Of a stretch of 64,000 nucleotides of DNA, positions 34,268 through 47,138 are shown piece by piece. This stretch comes from Parasponia andersonii (Eukaryota > Streptophyta > Magnoliopsida > Rosales > Cannabaceae). The DNA lies in assembly GCA_002914805.1 (NCBI GenBank), contig JXTB01000309.1, positions 5,304 through 69,303 of the forward strand, read 5' to 3'. A model generated the notes under the pieces. That model did not search any database and had not been told where the DNA came from. It worked only from the letters and a program-made list of their open reading frames with translations. Within the stretch, counting starts at the first letter, position 1; every line of letters begins with the position of its first letter. The translations under genes and the position numbers were made by a program.

Positions 34268-36112
34268 CTATTCCTTGTATTCAGGATCCTGTTTGCCAAA
34301 GATCAATGGGAATTCATCATATTGCTCCAAGAAACCATGTTTGTCAGCCACGCTTTTCAAAGACTCGTAAATTTGGTACATAGAAGGCCTATCTTTGGGC
34401 CTAGAAACCACGCAACTGCATGCAACTTTCATAAAGTGCAATATCTCATCGTCATGACCTTTCCCTGATAGAGCATTGTCTATAGCATCTAAGCTTCGAC
34501 CAGAACTTGATAACTGATTCACCCAATCCACTAAGTTCCCCTTGAATCCTTCTCCTCCACTGTAGACCTCCAGAGGTTTCTGCCCTGTAACCAGTTCAAG
34601 AAGCACTACACCAAAGCCATAAACATCTCCTTTCAGAGATGCCACCATTGTGCTCGAGTACTCGGGAGCAACGTAACCAAACTCACCCAGATCTCCGTTT
34701 ACAAAGGAGCTATCATTAGAATCACGAGAACCCACAAGCCTTGCCAACCCAAAATCTGTAATCCGAGCTTCAAAATCATAATCAAGAAGGATCACATTCG
34801 AGCTAATGTTCTGGTGCATATAAGGTGGTTGACATGAATGGTGAAGCCAAGCCAAACCTCTAGCCGCACCTACACCGATCTTGAGCCTTGTGGGCCAATC
34901 CAGAAAACCGTACTGACTATTTGCATTACCACTTCCATTCAACTGAGAGTATAAGGTTCCATTATACATATGCTTATAAACCAAAAGCTTCTCTTCTTCC
35001 ACAATACAGAACCCCAACAAAGGCACCAAATTTGGATGCCTAAGCTGCCTCAACCTGTTCATCTCCGACCTAAACTGCTTCTCACCAAGCTTACAAGCAT
35101 TCAAACGCTTCACAGCCAGAGCCGACCCGTCAGGCAAAACGGCCTTATAAGACACCCCAGTTCTAGTTGAAATCACAATGTTTTGGGAATCAAAATTGTT
35201 GGTAGCTACCAACAAATCAGATAGTCTGACCTTAACAATGGGTTTCTGAAACAGTGTGACCTGAACAAGTTTATTAGACCTCAATAAACCAACCCAGCCA
35301 CCAAACTCCTTACCATCATCACCACCACCACCATAGCCTCCGGCTCCTCGCCTTTTCCGACTCGCTCTAACGAAGAACCACCACCAGAGAGCAAAACCCA
35401 GAATCAGGGACGCGGCGGCTCCGATAGCCCCAGCGGCGATGAAAATGCCAAGGCTTTTACTGCTCAATCCGCCACATTTGGACCCGAGAGGCTCTCCACA
35501 AAGCCCACTATTCCCATCAAACCCATCTTTCTCAAAGCTCGATAAATCAGGCGGAATCATACCCGTTAGAGCATTGTTAGCCACAGAGAACTTCTTCAAC
35601 CGGTCGAGCCGGCCCAGCTCGTACGGGATCGAACCGGACAACCGGTTATCGTCGAGAATGAGGGTATTGAGAAACTTACAGTCGACAATCTCAGGCGGGA
35701 TCGAACCGGTGAACCGGTTACCGGAGAGATCTAGGGTTACCAGATAAGGCAACCAGGTACAGATTTGGGGAGGGATCGAACCGGAGAGAGCGTTGTTGGA
35801 GAAATCAAGAGTCTGGAGGCTCCGGCAGAACTTGAGGGGCTCCGGGAGCTCGCCGGAAAGCGCCATGTTCTGGAGCTGGATACTGATGAGGCGATTCTCC
35901 TTCTCGTTCCAGCACGAGACCCCGACGAGCTTGCAGATTGAGGCGACGGAGCTGTTGGTGAAGGCCCATGACCCGAGCTTCCCTAATGGGTCGGATAGAG
36001 ACTTTCTGACTCCTTGGAGGCACATAACGTCGTCTTCAATGGCGGAGCCATGGGGAGAGAGGAAGACCGAGCTTGAAGCTAAGAGGACGAAGAAGAAGAC
36101 GATGATCTTCAT
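34268..36112 (-). CDS. BIR: LRR receptor-like pseudokinase, BIR2/BIR3 type
   Basis: Intronless, 614 residues. Order: signal peptide (1-24), LRR N-terminal cap with paired cysteines C60 and C67, about four to five LRRs (73-200), C205/C213 cap, membrane helix (about 222-248, ending in a basic stop-transfer SRKRR), Gly-rich juxtamembrane, kinase-like domain (about 305-590). The nucleotide-binding Lys is kept (LAVKRL, K335) and so is D453-F454-G455, but the Gly-rich loop is lost (ISTRTGVSYKA) and the catalytic HRD is H433-Q434-N435 (YMHQNISSN). It is therefore a likely pseudokinase. Short ectodomain, layout and sequence fit BAK1-interacting receptor-like kinases (BIR2/BIR3), which bind BAK1 at the plasma membrane and restrain immune and brassinosteroid receptor complexes. 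The exact orthologue among BIR2, BIR3 and BIR4 is not certain. Confidence 0.93.
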   Translation of the reverse strand: MKIIVFFFVLLASSSVFLSPHGSAIEDDVMCLQGVRKSLSDPLGKLGSWAFTNSSVASICKLVGVSCWNEKENRLISIQLQNMALSGELPEPLKFCRSLQTLDFSNNALSGSIPPQICTWLPYLVTLDLSGNRFTGSIPPEIVDCKFLNTLILDDNRLSGSIPYELGRLDRLKKFSVANNALTGMIPPDLSSFEKDGFDGNSGLCGEPLGSKCGGLSSKSLGIFIAAGAIGAAASLILGFALWWWFFVRASRKRRGAGGYGGGGDDGKEFGGWVGLLRSNKLVQVTLFQKPIVKVRLSDLLVATNNFDSQNIVISTRTGVSYKAVLPDGSALAVKRLNACKLGEKQFRSEMNRLRQLRHPNLVPLLGFCIVEEEKLLVYKHMYNGTLYSQLNGSGNANSQYGFLDWPTRLKIGVGAARGLAWLHHSCQPPYMHQNISSNVILLDYDFEARITDFGLARLVGSRDSNDSSFVNGDLGEFGYVAPEYSSTMVASLKGDVYGFGVVLLELVTGQKPLEVYSGGEGFKGNLVDWVNQLSSSGRSLDAIDNALSGKGHDDEILHFMKVACSCVVSRPKDRPSMYQIYESLKSVADKHGFLEQYDEFPLIFGKQDPEYKE

Positions 36113-37230
36113 GGCTTGGGGATTTGGCTTAATGGGTTTTGGGTATTTTGTTAATTTGGGAATATCGGAAGTTGCAGAGCGAAAGGGGGTGTTAATGGAG
36201 AAGAGGGCGGTGAAGGGTGAGAAAGATAAGCGGCCATTGACAGTGAGAGGAGTTGGATAGAGACAGATAGAAACAAAGAAATAGACAAAAGCAGGTGCAG
36301 CTTTGACTGCCTGTTGATTTTTCAGTCATTCCTTTCATTATCTTGATTTCGCTCCTTCACCGCATATTTTGTTTTTGTTTTTTTTTTTTGTTTTCCCTCT
36401 CTCTCCTGAGATGTTAATAGGTTTAGTTAGCATATTAGTTCACAATGTACCAGTTCGATGGAGCTGAAGAAAAATAATTTTAGTTGCACCGAAAGAAAAA
36501 TTTCTATAGCGTAAAATGGTAATTATAATTTTAAAATATCGTAATTTAAAAGAATTGTATTAAAATATTTTATAAATTGTATAATTAAATTATTGTATAA
36601 ATGTATAAAAATTTTATTAATATTTTTTATAATTATGTATATTTGTACATATTAAAAATATTAATATTTTTTAAAAAAATAATATGAAAATAAATTCAAT
36701 TAAATTTATTTTATTTTCATTCGAATTTAAAATTTCAATAAAGAATTAATTTGATTACTTCAAAATAATTAATACGAAGAATATTTTAATTAATTATGAT
36801 TTAAATATATTAATATTTTTTTAAAAAAATGATATAAAAGTAAATTTAATTAAATGTATGATATTTTTATTTTTATGTTTTGATATTTTAGCCATTATGA
36901 TTTATTCGTTAAAAGATAGTATAGATTTTTGTAAAATCTAAAAACTAAAACTGTTTTAGGCCAATTTTGACTTTTAGTTATAACTTTGTCAAAACTTTTG
37001 AATATTCTAATTTTTAAGCTTTTATCAAATATTTTTTAGCAAACAAATTATTCAAAAAGTAGTTTTAGCTTGTTAAGAAACTAAACCAAATTGACCTAAT
37101 GTTACTCATATTATGAAAATGGGATGGAATCGTTTACAAGAAGAAAATATACAATAAAATTGAAGTCAAGACACTCTAATATAGAACTTATTACTAAAAA
37201 AATAGCAATATTCTTCTTATTTTAGTTATT
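36113..37230. other. Upstream region of the receptor gene, then AT-rich intergenic
   Basis: About 300 bp of mixed composition (promoter and 5' UTR of the minus-strand receptor gene) pass into very AT-rich DNA. No gene seen. Confidence 0.55.
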
Positions 37231-37231
37231 A

Positions 37232-38420
37232 AAAAAGAGATAACTACAAAAATATACTTAAGAATGAACTTTCTGTAATTTTAACATTGTTTTTTGTCTC
37301 GTACAGAATTAAATTTCTACATCTTAAATTTATGCAAATTTATTCTTTTTGTGTACAAATTGATTTATTTGTATTACATATTTTAAGTTATTTTTAATAA
37401 ATTTTTTGTATTAATCAGTAAAAATAAGATATTATAAATTTAGATTACGTATTTTGTAAGAAATTTATTAGTACAAAAAATCTATATTACAATTTTTTTT
37501 TCAGATAACGCATTAAAAAATTAGCAAATTGGTTTAGCTTTTGTTTATACTTCTTTACTAGCTAAGAGCCTAAGCTGGGAATAATAGATCAAATGAAGTA
37601 GCATTACTTTTTACCATGAATTATTTAAAAAGTGAGTAAGAACATACTATTAAAAGTAGGTTGCACGGTACTTTAATTTAAACTTCTTTATAAACATGTT
37701 TGGGATGGTTTTAATATCTCTAGAAGAAAATAAGTACGTTTCATTACTTTGTTTAGATAATTTATTAAAAAATATATATTTTTAGTTTGCAACTTATCAA
37801 AATTAAGGAAAATATGAAAATGTAAATATCTCTACAAAAAAATACACCTAAGGATTACCTTTTTGTAATTTTAACATTGTATTTTGTCTCAAGCAAAATT
37901 AAAATTCTACATTTTAAATTTATGCAAATTTATTCTTTTTGTGTACAAATTGAGTTATTTGTACTAATTATTTTAAGTTATTTTCAATAGATATTTTGTA
38001 TTAATCAGTAAAAATAAGATATTCTTAATTCAGATTATATGTTTAATAAAAAATTTATTAGTACAAAAAGACTATATTGCAGTGTTTTTTTTCTTTTCCA
38101 GATAACGCTTTCAAAAATTAGCAAATTGGTTTAGTTTTGTTTATGCTTCTTTACTAGCTAAGAGTCTGAGCTGGGAGTAATAGATCAAATGAAGTAGCAT
38201 TACTTTTAACCACGAATTATTTAAGAAGTGAGTAAGAACGTACAATTAAAAGTAAGTTGCAAGATACTTTAATTTAAACTTTTTTATAAACCTGTTTGGG
38301 ATAGTTTTAATATCTCTAGAAGAAAATAAGTAACTTTCATTATATTGTTTAGATAATTTATTAAAAAAAATATTTTTAGTTTGCAATTTATCAAAATTAA
38401 AAAAAATATGAAAATGTAAA
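37232..38420. repeat. 590-bp direct tandem duplication
   Basis: Two copies lie head to tail, about 37232-37830 and 37822-38420. The marker GTAATTTTAACATTG is at 37275 and 37865. Long stretches such as GCAAATTGGTTTAG and AATAGATCAAATGAAGTAGC are shared. The copies differ by scattered substitutions and small indels. No coding sequence. Confidence 0.9.
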
Positions 38421-39070
38421 TATCTTTATTAAAAGTAAAAATATATGCGTATTTTTTTTTAAAATTATTCTTAGATAAGACTAATAAAATATATGAGTTT
38501 GACTTTTTCTAAAAAAGCTTTTAGAGACCACATATTTCTTTAATATTTTACCAAAATTAGTTCAAAATTATTTTGAGGTGACGTTTGGTTACAAAACAAA
38601 ACTACAAACAAAACTAGAAAAAGAATAATAATAGTAATAGAAATAGAATGAGAATAAGAATGAAATAGAAAAAAAAATATTTTATTTATTTTGTTGATAT
38701 TTTAGAATTTTTTATTGAATCAAAATTATTGCGTTTGGTTTAACCAAAATACCGAGCTCTTAAACCAAAATTGGGCTTCCAAATGGCCATGTTAGCTAAG
38801 AGTAATACATCGATACCCTAGCTTTTGCATCATGACTGTGCACCAGCAAACGTGAGAAAGTGATGTATCGATATTTGTATCCAACTTTTGCGTCATAATT
38901 GTGCACTAACAAAAGTGAGAAACTAATGTATCATTATTTGTATTAGTATTTTAGACAATATGATAATTGTATTCTGAAATTATATATTAAAATCATTCAA
39001 TTATGTACATTCAAAAATAGATAAATACAATTACACTAGTATATGAGTTTGTCGTACAATTAACAAATAG
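38421..39070. other. Intergenic, with a 63-bp tandem duplication
   Basis: No gene seen. A block with CTTTTGCATCATGACTGTGC is repeated as CTTTTGCGTCATAATTGTGC (starts 38822 and 38885, period 63). Confidence 0.7.
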
Positions 39071-39232
39071 AGTAATGCTACGAGATATTATATAGTGTCT
39101 AACACCATATAATGTGTCAGTCTGTTATCTGCTAATTATAATTATATTTCAGATAGATCCATATGAGACTTATTTTATTAATTGAAATTACTAATAACAG
39201 ACTGATACATTGTTGTAGTGTTGTACACTATT
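39071..39232. mobile_element. Foldback (MITE-like) element
   Basis: Imperfect inverted arms at 39091-39128 and 39193-39230 share ATAACAGACTGAT/ATCAGTCTGTTAT and TAGTGT blocks around a 64-bp AT-rich centre. The left outer edge reads GAGTAATGCTAC. No coding capacity and no clear target duplication. Confidence 0.55.
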
Positions 39233-42200
39233 AGTATTGTGAAGTCCAAGATTCTCATATGTATAATAAGCTAATAATAAATATGTTCATATTGCATAAT
39301 AGACATATCAAGTAACTAATATTAATTTTGTGGTAAATTGCTTCTGATTATTAAATGTTTTCGATCTGTATTATTATACTAATATTTGTTGAAGTACTCT
39401 CGTATAGTGTAAAAGCTTAATACCTTCAGAGAAAAAACTTGGTATGTAAAAGGAACAAAGAATACATTCATGAATGCAGTACCATGTGCATATGCATAAA
39501 AATCATGTTTGTTGATAATTCGGTCAAATAGTAGTTTTCGGTAAAATATATTTTTTTATATTTTTTCGGAGCCAAATTCAGTGTGTTTAACATGTCAAAT
39601 TACTTTTTATTTAATGTCTATGACTCATTTATAGCAGTTTATTTGTTGGTCCCATGTAAGCATGATGTGTCATTCAGGACACTGATTTGTGTTGTATTGT
39701 ACTAAGCTAGTTTAAATTCAGCTTAATCGCGTATGGCTATTTTTATGCATTCTAATAATTGAGTGCTAGTACTATATTTCTATTATTAATTGGAGTCTAC
39801 TTTACTTATTTTTTTTATTTAATGATTTTATATAGGATTAGGTTCCCCCAGATTACAATAATGTTGGTCATACATGATCATAAGTTCAAGTATGAAAAGT
39901 TTTTATTTTCTAAGTTAGAATTCACCAACTTTGTCTATACTTGTGTATATGGGATTGACCAGAAATATGGTGAGTAAGCTAAGAGTGTTTTAAAGTTGGA
40001 CACATGGAATGTTAGACATAAAATATCAAAAATACCCCTCATAATTTAAGTTATGCCATTTCTTAGTCATTGAGTATCACTTGTAGATCAAATCTAGTCA
40101 TTTTCTTCTTTTTTTTCTCTCCAGCCACGACCTGAAACTCTCTAGCTCCTTTCTCGACTTTTCTCAAGTTCTCCAACCATTTTCAAGAGTTTCTAAGTAA
40201 TAGAACTCAAATTGGAGCTTAAGAAAATAAGATAGACCTAAACTGGTCAAGGTAATTCTGCTAGTTCTTCTTCTTAGATTTTGTTTTCTAATTTCAATTC
40301 TTCACTTAATACCACTTAAATAATGATTCCTCTAGGTCTTCTTGAGTCTTAAAATCAATTTCAAGAACTTGGAAATAAATTTGGTGGAGGTAGAAGAAAC
40401 GAGATTCAGCAAAAACTTAAACTAGTCAATATGAGGTTTATGTAAGATTTTGACTTTGTAATTGGTTTTCTTGTTGTAGCTCTTGAACCAAAGCTCTTAT
40501 AGGATAAATAAAAGTCTTAGAAACTCACTCATATAGTTAGAAGTACAGAATTCAAGTAAAGAAAAAAAATTAGATTTAAAGTCCCAAAATTTATTATTTG
40601 TAGATTCAAGTATTTTCATTGTTGGAATAAATCATCTATACTTGTAATTTGATTTCTTTATTTGGAATGTATAAGACATTAATCTTTTTATTTCATCTAT
40701 TTACTTGTTGGTTGTGATAATATACAAGTATAAAAGTGAGTTTAAACTTGATCTAAATCGAAAGGAATTTAAGTGTATTTAGGTTGTTCTAAACGATCCT
40801 TTTTGATGTGTATATATGGGAATTGACCTGTCAATTTTTATTTTAGGTCTTAAACTATGATTTAAAATATGTAGAAATGCCCTAAAAATAGAAGGTACTG
40901 TCTAAATATTTTTAAAATCAAATAGTACTATTTAGAAGCAAATGGACTAGTTTTTACAAAAGTATGTGCCATTTTGGATCATTTTTGTACTAAAGAACTA
41001 GCATTCATATTCTGATGATTTTAATCAGTTTTTAATACTAGTTATGGATTGCTACATGCCTCATATCATGTGTATGCTTTCGGTTCATTTTGTGATTAAG
41101 TTTTCTGATTTTGTGAAAGTTGTGATTTTAGTTTTATAGTTGTTTTCTTTAAGCATTTTATATTGTAATAATCATTTTAGTAACGAAATTCATATCGAGT
41201 CTTCTACACACTTTGCCACAAACAATACTAATAATTTTCAATATCTTTTATATCAAACACAAAATAAGTAAAGATTAATATTAACTGCATCACAAGAACT
41301 ACAGTAAATATAAATATAAGATGTTTTCTACATGTTTATGTATATTATAGTAAGATATTTTCTTACATATTTATGTGTATTATAGTAATATATTTTATAC
41401 CTATAGTTGATGTAAGTTCATGAAAGACATAAGTATAATATGATCATTTAAGCATGATTTTTAAGGAAGTGAAATTTTCCACGCATTGGCTTCAAAGTAG
41501 CACTATTATACTAATTTTACGAGATATATTTTATATTGTTTAATCTATCTGCATTTGATAGATATGGTTTGCATAGATATCCTTCCTGCATAGGCAGGTA
41601 CAGCTTACTAAATGTCGGGACTAAATATTGTACTATAAGATTTATTAGGTGCATTATTTAGTCGGTCTGTGTTGGGTAGGTATAGTTCACATTGGTCATG
41701 TATTTCTTTTCTGTATAGGCGGATACGGCCTACCAACTTCTGTGACTTTGTAGTATACTTAAAGACCCTATAAAAAACGTTTTCTAAGAAAATTACATTA
41801 AAATGAAAAGTTAAAAAAAAAAAAGTACAATGGGAATTTGAATATAGTTTTTACATGAAACACGTTCACGAACATGCATGATCTTTACTTACTGAGCATT
41901 AGCTCATTTAGTTCTTGTGATGCACGTGAAGAGATTTATGATGTATAGAGTTGCTGGTTGGCTAGCACGCTTTCTTGTCGCCATGATCATATAGATGTAG
42001 ATGAGTTTGACTTGTGGGCGATATTTTCTTTGTATTTCAATATTATAATGTATTATAAATATTATTACTGATAGCAAGATAGACTGATAAGGACCTTTTG
42101 GTTGTACATTTTATAAAGACACTTTCAGAAAGTGATGTCACACAACTTCTTTTGTTTTAGAGTTTGAAAGTTTAAATTAGCCATTTTTTTAAATAAAACT

Positions 42201-44250
42201 AAAGTTATAGATTATAAAAGAATAATACTTCTTAGTTTGACCTATATAGTTATATAGCTAGGCTAGGAAGTGTTACAAGTGCTATGTAGCATTACTCATA
42301 AATTGAGTGCAAACTTTCTGTCCTTGTCTTGCTCACAATTTCAGTACAAACTTTCTGTCCTTATCATTACAATAGTATTCTAGGTTTAAAGATTATGTTT
42401 AACTGGGCAATGAATGTTGGGAAAAGTTCATAAATACTCGTTTCAAAATAATATTCTTTAAATATCCATTTTTTAACTTTTATTTCATAAATACTAATTT
42501 TTATACTTCTTTTTGGAGAAATATAAACTACTAATATTTTATATATGAAATGTAAACCACGACATATATTTCATGTGGTACACATTTAATGAATGAAATG
42601 CATACTGTGGTCTATATTTTATGGATAAAAATTACACTAAATATTAGCACACATTTTAAAATGTATATCATAGGTTAAATTTATAATAAATAATGTAAAC
42701 CGTGGTAAATATTTACATTAGAAAGTCATCCATATTTTACACATAAAATGTGTATTTCATAGATAAAATTTATATTATAAATATTGACCACTCATATTTT
42801 TCATATAAAATATGAACCATAAAAACGGGTACTAGTTGTAAATTTCTCATGAACGTTTCATGTAAAGAGGCCCAAGTCATAGTGGATCTCTCGGCCCATA
42901 AGACCCCAAGGAAATGGGAAAGCACAAAAATATGTATTAAGAATCTCCATGATGTCGTTTTTTGCATATTAAGAATCTCCATAATTAATAATCTTTAGAT
43001 TGTACAGTCCGCCAAAGAGAGAAGCACACCTTTGATCCAGACAAATTTTCAATATTCTTTAGCAAGAAAAAAATGAGATGGAAGAAATGAAGAATCATAT
43101 ATAGTGGATATGATAATGATGATATACAGAGGATAGAATTATGGGTGTTACATCAAACGAACGAACAGATATTTTATAAAGAAAAAGCACAATTCGGAAC
43201 AAATACAGACGCACACTCAGAGAGATTCTAATTAGCCAGAAGGAAAAAAATATTTTAAAAAGAAAAGGAAAGAAAGGAAGGTTGGAGAAAGCATGAGCCA
43301 GAGAAAATGAGAAAAAGAAGTGAAACAAGAATCTTGTTCAACTTTAGGCTAACTTGGCCTATCATCTAACCAAAATATATAGTCTAAAGTTTCAAATAAG
43401 CAATAGCTTTGCTACAGATCAGGACAACTGAAACAACTCTACTTAAAATAGAATATGTTCTCTTGGCTGCCTTTTTTGGTTGCTACACTGTATATACTAT
43501 AAACAAATGTGAATTGGGTATGTAAAAGTTGATGTTGAAATCCACTGTTTTCGTCCTATTATTATTACAACTTATAAAAGTATGTAGCCCTTCAGCCGTA
43601 GAGACACAAAATTAGAATAGAATTTCGTTTTACGTCTCTCCGAATTAATTGGTCGAATGACACACTATAGTAGTATACTTAATAAGGTCTAAATAGACCA
43701 TTATACTGCAGATTTTTGGGTTAAAATTTAAGGGAAAAATGTAATAGCTACTCTTGTCATGCATGCCAAGATGCCATCTAGTCACTCTTGTCATTCGCAA
43801 ACTCAGCTTATTTATCCAACTAAGAACGCTCGCACATATGTCGGTATTATTGCTCTGCAAACTGATTTTCCTGGATGATGTTGAATTTAAGTTTGTATTA
43901 GATTGTCCTCCTTTTCTCCCCTAATAATCACCAAAAGCACATTCTCAAGACAGATTCTTTAAAAATTATTATAGAGGAACCAATACATACAAAGAGAGAG
44001 GCCATTATAACGCGTTCCCCCGGATCAAAGCTGTGGTAGTGCACCTTTTTTAAGTAGCATTATTTCAAGTCCTAGGCCAATAAAATATTCGTACCCCACA
44101 GAACATTTTGACAAATTTGCTACTTAACATTCCTCCCAGTGAGCAATTACATCAAAATCCATCGAATGTAACACCCCATATATCATTCTTATTTATCTGC
44201 TATTTTTCTCCCATTTCCTTGAAACTAAGTTAAGGCTCAAAAACAGTTTA
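39233..44250. other. Intergenic, probably old repeats, no gene seen
   Basis: Long AT-rich stretch. Parts at about 40080-40680 and 41500-41760 look like decayed transposon DNA: two related blocks, GGCAGGTACAGCTTACTA near 41595 and GGCGGATACGGCCTACCA near 41719, lie about 125 bp apart. A diverged repeat of AAATGTAAACC/ACATATTT words fills about 42530-42800. GTAGCATTACTC at 42286-42297 is the exact inverse of GAGTAATGCTAC near 39070. I find no LTR pair and no protein match. Confidence 0.5.
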
Positions 44251-44267
44251 CTAGCTAGCTAGCCACC

Positions 44268-44807
44268 ATGACACAGAGATCAGCAAAAGTCCACAACAAG
44301 AAGAAGTCTCTTTGTGAGAAATCCATTATTTTAGTGGCAAACATCATTAAGCTTTCATCTCTTTCGTTTATTACTATGAGTTTTGGAACGACGTCGTTCG
44401 GAGCCACGACGGCTGCGAAGAACAATAGTAGTACTAGTACTACTACTGCTACTACTGTCCCAGCGATGAGTGCCAAAGCTGTTGTTGATGATGATGATGA
44501 TGAGACGAAGTCTGAGTTAATGGTGGCCGTGGAACGTTCTAGAAGCGGCCACATGAGGACGAGGAAACCAGAGGCCGGTGGCTCAGAGCGAAGTCGTTCC
44601 TACTTGATGGAGCCACCACCGTACAAGGATAGTCCGCCGTCGTATGTGATCAAGAAGGAATTTAGTACTGTTGACGACATGGCTGATGATTTTATTTCGA
44701 GGAAACGTACGAAGATCAACAACATGAGTGAATTGATCACTTCTGCCCCAAAACACTTCTCCAGTAAACTGCCTCCTAAAGTCAAAGAAGTCAAGCTTTT
44801 TAGATAA
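44268..44807 (+). CDS. Small basic plant protein, unknown, weakly DUF761-like C-terminus
   Basis: One intronless frame of 179 codons with a good start context (GCCACCATGA). Layout: basic N-terminus (HNKKKS), a moderately hydrophobic helix (about 18-37), a Thr/Ser-rich stretch with TTTATT-type runs, an Asp run (74-78), a Pro-rich PPPYKDSPPSY block (about 116-126), and VDDMADDFISRKRTKI (about 134-149). The last part resembles the short DUF761 box found near the C-terminus of many plant proteins, including 'cotton fibre expressed' proteins, though the match is loose. Function and location are unknown. AT-rich flanks and steady codon use in one frame support a real gene. There is no sign of damage. 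Confidence 0.7.
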   Translation: MTQRSAKVHNKKKSLCEKSIILVANIIKLSSLSFITMSFGTTSFGATTAAKNNSSTSTTTATTVPAMSAKAVVDDDDDETKSELMVAVERSRSGHMRTRKPEAGGSERSRSYLMEPPPYKDSPPSYVIKKEFSTVDDMADDFISRKRTKINNMSELITSAPKHFSSKLPPKVKEVKLFR

Positions 44808-45014
44808 GTGTATGCAGTACGTAGTCCTTTGACTGCCATTTAATAATTTTATTTCTCTCTATATATACATATATTATAACCACATATGCGATTATTGGGT
44901 GATTGAAATTATAAAGATACATATACATAACTATGAATAAGAGTTGAACACTAGTAGATAGTGGTTCAAAGATTAATTAAGTATTGTTCTCTGTAGAAAT
45001 TAACATTCTTATTG

Positions 45015-45064
<50 letters not shown>

Positions 45065-47090
45065 ATAAATGCTAATAAGCTGGGAAGTAGGTCAGTATAT
45101 ATATACGTATACATATCATGGGAACGACAAGCAATATTATTTTTCAGTACTTTATCTTTATTTTTATAATTTTATTGGGATGGTATCTTTCGTTTCCAAG
45201 CAAATCTTAATGATTCCAAAAAGTGTATTTTAATTTGCATTCATCTTTATAAAGTATATATGTAAGTATTTATACAGCCGGCAATGGCTTCAAACTAGTT
45301 GCATGGAATTACTTCTATCTAATGTACATTCGTCTTTTAATTGTCTCAGGAAAAAGTAACGGTAGTACCAATATTTACTAATTTAGTATAAGTAACACTG
45401 TGCATGTAGTGGACTAACAGGCAAGGTACGTAGTGAATTCGAGAGTACTATCAAGCTTAGCTGATTCTCCTGTTATCTTTATCCACGTTTGGTAATCATT
45501 AATTTTACTATATATTAGGTAATTTACTACAATGTATTTTTGTCAAATTGACGCTTCATACGTAAAAATATCATTACTTTATGGCGGTATTCGTAACTAC
45601 TAGTAGTTTCAATCATCCCGTAAATGCTTCTCTTAGAAGTATAGCCAAGAGGCGAAATTTTCTTTTCAATTTTGTTTACCATCTTTTTTTGGACTCAGAA
45701 ACATAACAGTTAAGAAAAATACTAATAATAGTCAATTTGTCAACTTTTTTTTTAAGACATTAAGTTCGTTGATAATATGTAAATAAATTAAGTGACAATG
45801 TTGTAAATAATTATAAGACTAACACTAACAAATTAAAAATATATACTATAAGTCAGTCAATGAATTTCGCATATAAAAGGGTAGTTGACAAAGTGACTCT
45901 TGACAACACTACTCGTTAGTTATTAATGTCTATTAAATTTTTTCACTTGAAAGGGACAGTATAATATTCAGCTCTTTTTGAAGACAAGTGCCAAGTATTG
46001 TGTGAAACAAACTATGACGAGAACTCTCATGTTAAGAATCAGCAAACAGTGGAAGTGTTGCAAGATAGAATAAACATATGGCTTTCAAAATAACGTACGA
46101 GGTAACAAACACCGAAATTCAACCACTCGACTCGCAACCTCTTATAAAGTAAACAGGGTCTTGATTTCATTCTTGTCTTCACCCCCCCCCCCCCCCCCTC
46201 CCTTTCCTTTTTTTTTTTCCCCTCTCTTCTATGTGCTTCTCTTCTCTTTCTTTTGATCCTTGCTGTACCCTGTTTAAGGAACGGTGACAAGGCCAGGCCA
46301 CCTTGTTTTGTTTTGAGTAACTATAACAAATGCCACCTTGTTTCGTTTCGAGTAATTATAAAACATGACCTTTTTTTACCTTCATTTTAGTAACTGCGTT
46401 TTTATTTTCACCTAAATAACCGAGTACAATAGTTTTCATATTGAATCTACATCAATTTTTATGATGAATCTGATATTATGGATATCCCAAACTTTAAAGA
46501 ATCCCAAACTTCCGCCATTTTGCCAAGAGCTCCTTCTCTTTGTTTTTTACTTAGGACATGTTCCAATCCAGCTAATTAAAGCCGATTTCCAACTTTACAG
46601 CATGCCTTCCAGCATTATTATTCGTACCATTCTATAAATGACCTTCAATAACCAATCTAGTCATGAAATTACCATTTCTGACTTTAAACGGTAGAGTTGG
46701 AGTTGGCTCAACCTCTCGTTTTTTTTGGCTTCTTGTAGTTGGCAAAGTTCATATGTTGTTATCAATCTAGTAAAAAAAATGTTTTGCTTACTCTATAAAT
46801 AATTAATATAGAGTATGATAAATGATAAATAGCTCAAAGGAGTTTTAACATTGAAAAAAGAACATTCAGTTAAAAAAAAAAAAAAAAACCATTGGGAGTA
46901 CGGAGTAGGCCCTCCAATGGCGGGGCCACCCATGGGGTCAAGGCACCTTGTGACACTGTGTCTAAAGCAATAATGTCACTTAAGTCAAAATAAATTCACC
47001 CAATTACACGTTATCGTGAGCTCAAAATTGCTTTTTACAAATAATGGTTCAACTTTCAACCAACCCCAGGGAATCAAAACCATAACCAGC

Positions 47091-47138
<48 letters not shown>

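Noticed and set aside
35793..36260. A 155-codon plus-strand frame
   Set aside because: It lies over the 5' part of the receptor-like gene on the minus strand and has no features of its own.
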